Assembly (NCBI RefSeq): GCF_003597395.2
Contig: NC_133778.1
Span: 20,576,673 to 20,640,672 of the forward strand
Length of the DNA: 64,000 nucleotides
From: Chelonoidis abingdonii
Taxonomy: Eukaryota; Chordata; Testudines; Testudinidae
Reading direction: 5' to 3'
Below, piece by piece: positions 43,201 to 55,200 of the stretch (positions within the stretch are counted from its first letter, which is position 1; each line of letters starts with the position of its first letter). A model generated the notes under the pieces. The model saw nothing but the letters and a program-made list of their open reading frames with translations. It searched no databases and was not told where the DNA came from. Both the position numbers and the translations under genes were made by a program.

Positions 43201-46200
43201 TTTAGGCCATGTGAATTTTCATAACCAACTGAGTCATCTCCAGTTTCTGACACACATTGGTTTGTAGGTTTGGCACTGCAATTCAGGCAAGGATTGAGAT
43301 TGTGGCAATGTAAGGCCTTACTGTGGCATAACCCTTGAGGGCAACAAAAATGTATCTGCAGAGGAACCCAGAGATGCCCATTGTATCCACAACATTGGAC
43401 GGTGCTGAGTGAAAAGAGGTCATAGCCAGGATGATTGGAAAATGCACCAATTCACTGCATCCCTTTGCAGACTCTGGTGAAGCGCCTATGTTAACCTTGG
43501 TAGAAACTAAACTTGCCTTCCCATGCCATAACCCTTGAGGGAAGTTGGCAGGAGAAGCAATGACTGCTCTTTCCCCATGATGAATTTCCCCTCTGTGCTG
43601 GGTAGATGAATCTAGCCCATTGTGTCTATGCAATATGGAGAATACAGATATTGTCATTATGTATGACCCATAGCAGTATGAAACAAAGTACATACAGTTT
43701 ATGCTACTTTATGTACTCTTAAATGTGTATGGTGTTTTAAGACAGGTTTCAGAGTGTTTTATGAGAAGTTTGAAAATGCATTAGACAGATTAAACACTGA
43801 GTTTTTGGTACATTATCCTTTTATAGGCAAAGCCCATAAGTGACTATGGATTTTCTGAATTCAGTGCTCAGATGAATGTGTGTATTATCAGGAGCAGTGG
43901 TAAACAAGCATTCAAGGCAGTCTTACCTTCTGGCTACCCTGAAGGATAAGGAGTATAGAGACTGAACGTGTATAGTAGAAAGGTTTATGCCACTGCAAGC
44001 CTTCAAATAAGGGCGTCAAATGACCAGGGCTGGCCTTACCCATATGCAAAGTATGCAGCTGTAGGCCCTCTCCGCCTCTTCCCCACGGCCCCTGCCCATG
44101 CTGCACCCCAGCCCTGCCTCTTCCCACCCCTACTTTGCCCCAGCCCTTGCTCTGCCTCTGCCCCGCCTCTTCCTGCCCCTGCTCTGCCCCAGGGTTGCCC
44201 CACTCCCCTGAGGACTGCAACAGGGGGTGGGCTTGCATTCACTGGTGTCAGTAAGTGGAGCGACCTGGCCCCAGCCTGCTCTGCTCCCCGGCTCCCAGCT
44301 ACGCTGCCAGTGAGTACTGGGGGGCAGTTTCCCCCGATCCCCCAAGGCTGAGAGCCAGGGGAGCAGAGTGGAGCAGGCTGGGCCCGGGTCGCTCTACTTA
44401 CCGCTGCCCCATGAGTATGGGGTTGGGCCTGCCTTGTACTCACGGGGCGGCAGGAAGTGGAGTGACCCGGCCCCAACCCGCTCTGCTTCACCAGCTCATA
44501 AATTCGGTGGCGTGCTTGCAGGAGGTCCGCTGGTGCCGGTCCATCAGCATTCTCATCACCGAATTGCTGCCGAAGCCGCAGGACTGGCAGACTGCCTGCA
44601 GGTACACCACCGAAAGCTGCCTGCCTGCTGCCCTCACAGTGACTGGCAGGCCGTCCCCCTGCGGCTTGCCACCCCAAGCATGACGAGTACAAGTCTCTGA
44701 CTCAAGTACATTGGGTGCATGTACTCCTACAGTGGAAGGTACACATGCAACACAACTTGAGGAAGATAGGAAAGTAACTGTGAAGATTTTTTTATCCTTA
44801 ATAGGAATTGCCTATTAAATAAGTAACGTGTTAATAAAAAGGGTATGTCATGTATTTTTCCCTTTGCTTACCATACTTGTACTTGTTTACTGTGGAACTT
44901 ATTTGTAAATGTATTTGCTGTAAGAGTTAATTACTTACATTTAAAAGAAAAAAAGTTACATTTTCAGGTTTTCTGCACAGCGGAAGTGGAGTTTATGTTC
45001 TGCTATGGAAGTTTTGGATATGGCTACTCGCACCAGGTTAGGACCTTCTTTTTTTTTTTTTTTTTCCTTTCTTTTTGATCTGTTATAATTTTGGACTAGA
45101 GCTATTCCATTCCAAAGTTCAGACATTTATAACTTCCGTAAAAATTTGTATTTGGGGGATGATATTTTTCAAACTTGGATTAATTCTTATGTCGAATTCT
45201 TTTGTAAAGATTGAACAAAATTCATGGATATGGTGTTTGAGTGAGATGAAGATAAGAAAAGTTGTATGCTTAAAACTATATGATATATGGTGTTCATCTA
45301 GCTAGCAAATAAATTATAACAGTATAACTTGAGTTTTTGTACTCTTGGTACACTTTCACTGGATGTATATATCCCATGCTGGCATGAGGTCTAAGGGTTA
45401 ATGCAGCAACTACCAGCCAGTGCTGACTGGTACATCCTCACAACAACTGTGAGAATAAAAGAGCTGAGAGGCAGAGGGACAGAGTGGCTGCCAGAGCAGC
45501 AAGCAGACTAGAGAAGGAAAGTTCTGCCAGCAAACTGGTGAGAAGCCATCCAGGGACTACTCAGTAGAGAAAGGATGACTGGAACCACAGGCTGAAGTAG
45601 CTCACAGAAGCAAAAGAGGTAGGAAGGAGCTCAGGGTACAGAAGAAAGAATTGTTGAGGACTGATTCTGCCTGCCTGGTTTAAGGGCCCTGATCTGGAGG
45701 CACTGGGTTCCACTACTCATCCCTCAACAGAGACTTAAGAACCAAAAGGGGTTTGCAGGCCCCCCGAGGACCAATACTAGCTAGTCCCTGCCAAGTATAA
45801 GGGGAAACGTGTGCACCACAGAAGTACTGAAATTAATACCCTTCATCGTCCAGAATAGGACCGCCATAGGGACTCACAAGAAGAGCTGACTCATGGTCCT
45901 GCTGGACCGAGCAAACTCTGTGCAGTGCTCCATCTGACCAAAAGGGGCACTAATACAGCAGAACACCAGCCCATACATGATACCAAAAGTGGGGTTTCAC
46001 TGTGTCTGAGCCCCCAGTAAGGCCTAAGATGGAGGAAGCACTCAGATTGCTAGCCCAGCAGTGGGCTGCTGCCTTGGATCAGCAAGCAATGGCCCAGGAG
46101 CAGCAACAATAGATGCAGACCTTGACGCTACACTTGTTACAGACCCAGCAGCGGCAAAATGACCTGCAAACAGTCTCTCATTGACAACAACAGGAGGTCT

Positions 46201-49200
46201 GCCACCCAGGCCATGGCTCAACAGCAGAGCCAACAAAGATTGGATATGTAGCCATGCAGCAACAGCAGCTGGGTAAATGTATGGGGGCAACACCAACCCC
46301 ACTGGCTGGAGCTACGGCAGAGTTAGTGAGTTGGTCGAGCAGTCCTATGCTGTACAAGATGGGACCTGAAGATGACCTGGAGGCCCTTTGAACACCTCAC
46401 CACCTGCACCCACTGGGACGCTTAGACTTGGATCATCCACCTAGCTTCTGTTTTGACCAGGGAACCACAGGCCTTCAACCAACAATCCTCCCTTGACTAC
46501 CTATGGTAAAGGCAGCCATATTTGACTGGCTGCAATTAAGAGAAGAGACTTGCTGCTATTTCAGAGAGCAGAGATTTATCACATTCATGCAGCCCCAGGC
46601 ATTGGCAAAGAAATTCAAAGGTGTCGGCTGGAAGTGGATGAGACCTGAGGCTAGAATGAGCAAGCAGATAGCTGAACTGATCATCTTCGAACAGTTTCTC
46701 CGGGTCTTCTCCACAGCTGTGCAAGGGTGTGTGCAGAGGTACTAACCAGAGACTCTCTGGAAGAAGTGGTGAGGCTAGCAGGGAACTATTTGGAGGGTAA
46801 TACCCCACAAACCTGACCCAGCAGGCCAGAGCCTGCCTCCTCCGGTTTGACTAGGGCTGCCCTTAAGGGGGTAGGGGGATGGCTATTTTGAGACCAGGGC
46901 TGGCCTCACCCTTTACAGTCTGGACTCTAAAGGTTGCACCAGACCAAGACTCCGACTATCCCACTGTGACATTCTGTACCTTGTGGGAACACCCTACACC
47001 CCCATGTTCATCCTTATAATATGATTGTGTGGTATCCAATGCAAAGTTTGTCATGTTTGGTGTCTTTGGAAGGCTCATGATGCACTGAGCATTGTTACAG
47101 TGATGTTATAGTAATGTTATAGGTTATAATTTCATATATATAGTTATGAGGCTGAAAATGTATCCTCCTGGCTTAAAGCAAGCCCAGGCGAAAACTCTCC
47201 AAGAGCGCAGCTGCAATTCACACCTCATCAGGACATGTATGGGACAAACGCAGCCAAGCCTCACAGGAACAAAGGACGCTGGCCTAGGCAGCAACAAATG
47301 GATCTGTTGGACTCTCGAGTGAATCACCCCCCTTCCTTCAGTCAGTTTGGGACTGCGATGAGGTAATGCTCACCTGACTCTGAAGGGGGCGAAGCCAAGA
47401 GGGAAGAAGACATGATAAAAGGGGGAGACATTTGCCATGTTTTTCCTCTCTTCCACTTAAAATCTGTCTTTATAGTTAATAAATCTGTTTGCGTATTCTA
47501 CCTGAAGCAATGTGTTTGGTTTGAAGCATGTCAGAGACTTCCATTGAGATGATAAGCCTGGTACATATCAATTTCTTTGTTAAATTGACGAACTCATATA
47601 AGCTTGCAGCAACCCAGTGGGCATAACTGGACACTGCAAGATGGAGCTTCCTAGGGTTGTGTCTGGGACCAGAGATATTGGCTAGTGTCATTTGGTTGCA
47701 CAATCCAAGCAGCAGGTTACATCCAGAGGCTGTACGTGAACAGCCCAGGAGTGGGTGTTCTCACAGCAGAGCAAGGTAAAGGCTGGCTCCCAAAGTCAAG
47801 GTTTGGAGTGACCTAGCAGATCACCAGTCCTGTTAACACCAGAGAGGAATGTCACACCCACCATTACAGGATTCACTAGGGAGGAGGATCTGTTTCCAGT
47901 ATGAACAAGGGCATAGCAAGAAAGATTGTCCAACAGTTTGAGTCTAATTATGAGGCAGGCTTCTCTTTACCCAGCCTCAACCAAATGCTAGGTGGTTTGA
48001 AATTGACAACCATAATGCATGTTGACAAGCTAGAGTTATGAGCTTCAATGGACTTGGGTTGTGAAAAAACCCTAGTGAAAGAAGATCTGCTGAGGAAAGA
48101 TGAAATCCATTCAGAAGGCACAGTAGCCTTAATGTGTCACCATGGGTACATGAGGGACTACTCCTATAAAGTCCGTCTAACAGCAAATGGACAGACTGGT
48201 CACCTCATCGTAGGCTAAGCATGTATTACCCAATCCTGTTGAGATGGGATTATCTTCACTTTCAGACACTATTACAGATGCTCTTGAGAAGCTGAATGGA
48301 GATGGCTGGTGAAATAGACTCTGGGTGACCTCTTTCCCTTCAAGGACAAAGACTTTTTCCTATCCCAATGAAGGCCTGGCAGATCAGGAATGAGAAATGC
48401 GCTGCCAGATGTGAGAGATGCAACCTATGCAAAAGAGACCAGCGTTGTTGTCTGGGTGAGTCAGACGACTCCCACTGGAATGAGTATTCCTAGAGTTCCA
48501 AACCTGGAACGAGACCTAGTGGATTTGGGGAAGCTGTAGGGATCATCTGACCTGCTAGTCAAACAGCAGAGGGAGGATTCCTTCAGGAGAGTCATAGCTC
48601 ATATAGATGGGGAAGTAGTGACACCTGAATTAGTCATTTTCTTGCCTTGTTTTGAGTTACGGGGAGACTTACTCTGTCGCCTAGCACAGAATACGCTGTA
48701 TAGTGAACTGTACATCCAACTCTTTGTATCCCATATATTCAGGCAGGAAATACTCAAATTGGCCCATCAGGTACCAATAGTGAGCCACCTTGGCCAGGAG
48801 AATACTCTCGGCTATCTATTACCCTGTTTCTTTTGGCCCAGAATCCATATGAAGATAAGAGATTATTGTGTCTCCTGTCCTGATCACCAACCGGAAGTCC
48901 CCAAACGTTAAGCTGTCATGGGATAAAAGGGAAGGTCTTTTCATGGATTGAGAACTGGTTAAAAGACAGGGAACAAAGGGTAGGAATTAATGGTAAATTC
49001 TCAGAATGGAGAGGGGTAACTGAGTGTGTTCCCCCAAGGGTCAGTCCTAGGAACCAATTCTATCAATTTATTCATAAATGGTCTGGAGAAAGAGGGGTAA
49101 AACAGTGAGGTGCAAAGTTGCAGGTGATACTAAACTACTCAAGATAGTTAAGACCAAAGCAGATTGTGAAGAACTTCAAAAAGATCTCAACAAAACAAGT

Positions 49201-52200
49201 GACTGGGCAACAAAATGGCAAATGAAATTAATGTGAAAGATGTAAAGTAATGCAACATTGGAAAAAAATAACCCCAACAACACAATATGATGGGGGGCTA
49301 ATTAGCTATAGTCGAGTCAGGAATAAGATCTTGGAATCAATCGTGGATAGTCTCTGAAGATGTCCATGCAGTGTGTAGAGGCAGTCAAAAAAGCAAACAG
49401 GATAGAATCATTAAAAAGGAGATAGAGAATAAGACGAGAATATATATTGCCACTATATAAATCCATGGTACGCCCACACTCCCAATACTGTGGTTACAGA
49501 GTGGTCTCCTCCTCAAAAAAGATATCTAGCACTAGAAAAGGTTCAAAAAAGAGCAACTAAAATATTAGAGTTTAGAGAGGGTCCCATAATGAGGAAAGAT
49601 TAAAGAGGCTGGGACTCTTCAGCTTGGAAAGAGGAGACAAGGGGGATATGATAGAGTATATAAAATCAGAGTGATGTTGAGAAAGTGGATAAGAAAAAGT
49701 TATTTACTTATTCCCATAATACAAGAACTAGAAAATTAAACTAATAGGCAACAGGTTAAAACAAAAAGAAGTTCTTCAACGCAGCGCACAGTCAACTGTG
49801 GAACTCCTATCTGAAGAGGTGAAGGCTAAGGACTATAAACAGTGTTTAAAGAGAACTGGATTAAATTCAATTGGTAAGTCCATAAATGGCTATGCGCAGG
49901 ATGGGTAAAAATGGTGGTCCCTAGCCTCTGTTTGTCAGAGTATGGAGATGGATGGCAGGAGAGAGTTCACTTGATCATTGCCTGTTAGGTTCACTCTCTC
50001 TGGGGCACCTGGCATTGGCCACTGTCAGTAGACAGATACTGGGCTAGATGGACCTTTGGTCTGACCTGGTATGGCCATTCTTATGTTCTTAACAAGTGTG
50101 ACTGGCCCCATTGTTTCCCCTTCTGTTGGTGGAAGTCCCATTCAAGCGGGTAGAAGTACATGTCATCATCACCTGTAGAGAAGAGTACTGCCAGTTATTA
50201 ATACATACTGGCTAGCATTGACTATGTCACCTGCTAACCAGAACCAGTTCCTCCACAAACCACTACAGCCCTGGTAATAGCAACAGAGTTGTTAAAAATA
50301 GCTGTGAGAGTACATAAGAGTGACATTGCACTCTATAAGATTTTATGAAAGTATGCGGATGAGTGTGAATATAATGTAACTAAAATATGATTCATGCAAA
50401 AGGCCTCTTGTAAGGTATCATTACAAAGTTTATAATCTACTGAGTGTGGTCATCCTATTTGTATAAATGTATCACTCTTGTATCTGAAACGAGAAATATG
50501 AAATATAACTCTGAGGGCCTATTGTAATTATGCAAAGTGTGGGCCAATAATGGTGGTTTGGAATTTTGATGGCTCCCATTAACCAGGACAATTGACTGTA
50601 GATGGCTCTGTTTTACTTCTGAGTCTTCCTGTATACCTGTGTGCTGGCAAGTGCGTAATGAAGTTTTATAGTGACGTGATCATGTCACCTGAACTGGAAT
50701 CCATCTTTAACCTGGTCTTTTTCCACTGAGAATGAGAAGTAGGAACCCAGAGGGACAAAGGATTCCCGCCTTATGCAAAAAATATATAAGTGGGTGGAAC
50801 AGAACAAACGGGGTGGCCATCATGAGAAATCCCCTAGCTACCACCTGAGCTGGAACAGGGGCTGTACCAGGGGAAAGAATTGTGCCCATATTGGGAAGGT
50901 GTCCAGTCTGTGAAAGAAACTTATTGAAACATCTCTGAGGGTGAGATTTTATCTATATTCAGTTTTATTACTGTACTAGGCTTAGACTTGCATGTTTTAT
51001 TTTATTTTGCTGGTAATTCACTTTGTTCTGTCTGTCACTACTTGAAACCACTTAAATCCTACTTTCTGTATTTAATAAAATCACTTTTTACTTATTAATT
51101 AACCTAGAGTATGTATTAATACCTGGAGAGGCAAACAGCTGTATATAACTCTCTATCAGTGTTATAGAGGGCGAACAATTTATTTATAAGTTTAACTAAC
51201 TTACTGTTTTTGTATAGTTCCCTTTTCTTAAATTAAAAGCTACCATGTTGGGCTGCTGTGGTGTTTTCCTCACGACATATAGAATATAATTTAATTATAT
51301 TATTGTCCCTATTACCAAGTGGTTTGTCTATATTCCCCTCTCGGATCAGATCCTTGCTCTACTTAGGACTAAATCAAGAATTACCTCTCCCCTTGTGGGT
51401 TCTAAGCAGTAATTTAAAGTGCCAAGAAACTTTGTCTCTGCATCCCATCCTGAGGTGACATATATCCAGTCAACATGGGGATAGTTGAAATCCCCCATTA
51501 TGATTGAGTTTTTTATTTTTATAGCCTCTAATCTCCCTGAGCATTTCACAGTTGCTATCACCATCTTTGTCAGGTGGTTGGTAGTATATGCCTACTGCTA
51601 TATGCTTATTATTCAAGCATGGAATTACTGTCCATAGAGATCCTATGGTAAGGTTTGGTTCATTTAAGATTTTTACTTCATTTGACTCTACCCTTTCTTT
51701 CACATATGGTGCCACTTCCCCACCAGCATGACCTGTTCTGTCCTTCTGATATATTTTGTACTGTGGTATACTGTGCCTCACTGATTATGCTCATTCCACC
51801 AAGTTTCTTTTAGTTACTCTCCTGTGGAAAACCATACAGTAACTTCTCGGTTAACGTTGTAGTTATGTTCCTAAAAAATGCTACTTTAAGTGAAACAATG
51901 TTAAGCAAATCCAATTTCTCCATAAGAATTAATGTAAGGGGGTGGTTAGGTTCCAGGGAAATTTTTTTCACCAGACAAAGGACTATATTTTGTGTACATA
52001 TACACACACATACATAGTATAAGTTTTAAACAAGCTATTAATAGTATACACAGCAATGATGATTGTGAAGCTTGGTTGAGGTGGTGGATTCAGAGGGTGG
52101 AAGAGGGTGGGATATTTCCCAGGAATGCCTTACTGCTAAATGATGAACTAGCACTCAGCTGAGCCCTCAAGGGTTAACATCTTGTTAATGTAGCCTCACA

Positions 52201-55200
52201 TTCTACAAGGCAGCACGAAGGGAGGGAGGGGAGACAGCATGGCAGAGAGAGACTGTTACATACACCCTGTGTGAGAGAGAGAAGGACGCGCATTGCCTCT
52301 TTAAGTACGCTGATCCAGTAATGAGCTGCCAAAATATTAACAACAGGTTCCCTCCTCCTCACCCCAGGAGGGGGTTGTGGCCGCCCTCCCCCCGGGACTC
52401 ATGCCCCATCCAACCCCCCACGTTCCTTGATGCCCCCCCCAGGACCCCTGCCCCATCCACACCCCTTCCCTGTCCCCTGACTACCTCCTGCCGCGCCATT
52501 CAATCCTCCTCTCATTCCTGATTGCTCCCTGGGACTCCTGCCCCATCCAACCACCCCTTCTCCCTGTCCCCGACCGCCCCTGGAATCTCTGCCCCTGACT
52601 GCCCCCCACCACCCCATCCAACCCTGCTCCTTCCTGACTGCCCCCCCAGGACCCTTGCCACCATTCAATCCCCCTCTTCTTTGCCCTCTGACCGCCCCAC
52701 CTCTATCCACCTCCCCATGACCCCCAAACTCCCCTGCCCTCTTCCAACACCCGCTCCCTGCTCGCTGCCAGGAGCCGCTGGGCTGGGACTAGCATCAGCG
52801 CCACGGGACCCGGGCCACCCGGAGTCATGGGGGCTGAGAACCAGCAGTGGCGCCGCGGGGGCCGGGCTGGGTTGGGCCGGCTGGAGCCACGGGGCCGGGA
52901 ACCAGCACCAGCACCACATGGGCAGGGCTGGCCGGAGCTAGGGGGCCTGGGAACCAGCACCAGCACCGCAGGGGCCGGGCTGGAGCCAGGGAGCCGGGAC
53001 CAGCTCCCGCACTGCGGGGGCCAAAACAAAGCCGTGGGGCGGAAGCTGGGGGCGCTCTACTGGGGCTGGACAGGACGGGGCTAGGGGCACTCGGCCTGGA
53101 CCAGGAGCCAGGCCAGAGGTAGCCACGGGGCCAGAGCCAGGGGCACTCGGCTGGGGCTGGGGGTGCTCGGCCGGGGGTGCCAGGCTGGAGGGAGCTGCTA
53201 AGCCGGCCACACCTCCCCTCCCCCTGCGGCCCAGCGTACCTGCCCTTTGCTTGTTTCAGGCTTCCTGCGAACATCTGATTTGTGGGAAGCAGGGGAGGAG
53301 GAGGAGAAGGGGGGCAGAGCATTCAGGAGAGGATTGGGAAGTGAGCTGGGGCCGGGGCAGAGTGCCAGAGCTTTTGTTAAATAAAACCATTATAGAACCG
53401 GTTGTCCTGGAAGAACCGGTTCTAAAAGGACTTCTAAATTTAACAACCGGTTCCTGCGAACTGGTGTGAACCAGCTCCAGCTCACCACTGCGCTGACCTC
53501 TCTCTAAGTACATTGCCATTTTAAGTAGGTCAGCAAGTTGAGACAGAAGCTATTGTCAGCAAGCTCCTTCCGTCCTGAGTCTATGGAGATGGGATAAGTG
53601 AGGGGCAGGAGCAGGGAGGAGGGGGACATCCTGATATTAGCACACTTTTTCTTCCCCCTACCGCCCCTGCACAGCAAGCAGAAGGCTCCTAGGAGCAGCT
53701 CCAAGGCAGAGGGAAGGAGCAGCACATGGCAGTGAGGGGAAGGGCATCTGAATTGCCTGGCAATTGATAGCCTGCTGGGCGGCTGCCGCACAGGGAGCTT
53801 AGGGGAACAGAGAGCTGATAGGGGGGCTGCTGGCCCACCTTGGTTCCAGGCCCCCACCAGCTAGCTGCAATGGGCTGCTCTTTCTGAAAGCAATGGACAA
53901 AGCAGGCAGCTGCCAAACAATGTTATAAGGAAGCATTGTGCAACTTTAAACAAGCATGTTCTCTAATTGATCAGCAATGTAACAATGTCAAATCCACTTC
54001 CCTAACTAATTTCCTTAATTCTTTAAAGTTAGCCCTTTTGAAATAAAAAACCCTAGCCCCAGATCTATTTTTGTTTATTCTTCCATCTAGTTTGAACTGA
54101 ATTAGCTCATGATCACTCGAACCAAAGTTGTCCGCTACAACCATTTCTTCTATAAGGCTCCTCACACTCACCAAAACCAAATCTAAAATGGCATCACCTC
54201 TCCATTCTGAGAATTTACCATTAATTCCTACCTTTGTTTCCCCTCTTTAACCAGTTCTCAGTCCATGAAAGGACCCTTCCCTTTATCCCATGACAGCTTA
54301 ATTTACGTAAGAGCTTTGATGAGGGACCTTGTGAAAGAGCTTTCTGCTGAAATCCAAGTACACTACGTCCACTGGATCCCCCTTGTCCACATGTTTGTTG
54401 ACCCCTCCAAAGACTCTAATAGATTAGATAAGACACGATTTCCCTTACAGAAGTCATGTTGACTATTATTCAACTGTTTTTTTTTTCTATGTGTCTGACA
54501 ATTTTGATTCTTACACTATTGTTTCGATAATTTGCCCGACGTTAGAACTTCCGGTCGTAATTGCTGGGTCCCCCTCTAGACCCTTTTAATATTGGTGTTA
54601 CATTAAGCTAACTCAGTCATTGGATACAGAAGTCGGATTTTAAGGACAGATTACAAACCTTAGTTAATAGGTTCCGCAACTTCACATCTTGAAGTTCTTT
54701 CAGAACTCTTGGTGAAGCCATCTGGTCTTATTGGACTTCTAACTTCAGGAACTCTTTAAAGAGTGAAGCTTGACTCATTAATTTTTTTCCCTACGTATGA
54801 AAAGGCCAAGATAACCAAAAAGACATTTAGGAAAAACGAGATTTGATGACTAGAAGTTTTATTATACCCAATTGTCTGTAATATGCCTTTGTGTGATTTG
54901 TCCCAAACTTTCCTCAAAAGTTTTCTATCCGTAGATGGGATGTCTGGGCACTAAGAAATTTCAAATAGGTGTCGTGTGGTTTAGTCGAGATAAAGGTTTG
55001 GTTTTTGAAAATCAGTCTTCTAATAGAGAAACTAACTTTAGCCCTCTAATTAATGGAGGAACTAGCATCCTTCATATAATAGGAACCATGTGAGTTGCGT
55101 TGTACAAAATTATCTCGAGTTCTAGTACTAATGGAAAAGAAGGTACTCAACTCTGTAACTGTGTTCTTCGAAGATGTGTTGCTCATATCCAATCCATAGT

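Larger units (their letters stand above)
45380..48910 (+). mobile_element. Ty3/gypsy retrotransposon (Gmr1-like), decayed and split
   Basis: A leader or LTR tail (about 45380-46028) is followed by gag from ATG 46029. The gag has glutamine-rich codons, then at 46503-46745 a SCAN-like capsid segment (AKKFKGVGWKWMRPEARMSK and AELIIFEQFLRVF). After the solo LTR (46965-47856) there is a CCHC-type knuckle (47891-47929, second Cys changed to Tyr), a protease-like stretch, and an integrase zinc-binding HHCC segment at 48618-48911. The reverse transcriptase is missing by internal deletion. Stops are frequent. Confidence 0.78.

Noticed and set aside
44036..44692. 218-codon minus-strand open frame
   Set aside because: It lies entirely in a GC-rich hAT MITE related to 25539-26001. 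Low-complexity composition gives open frames on both strands.
46503..46745. Possible host SCAN-domain zinc-finger gene
   Set aside because: No zinc-finger array or KRAB domain follows. Flanking knuckle and integrase segments show a gypsy element.
52825..53322. 165-codon minus-strand frame rich in Pro and Ala
   Set aside because: It is a translation of tandem GC-rich units inside the hAT at 52316-53490, with overlapping frames on the other strand.
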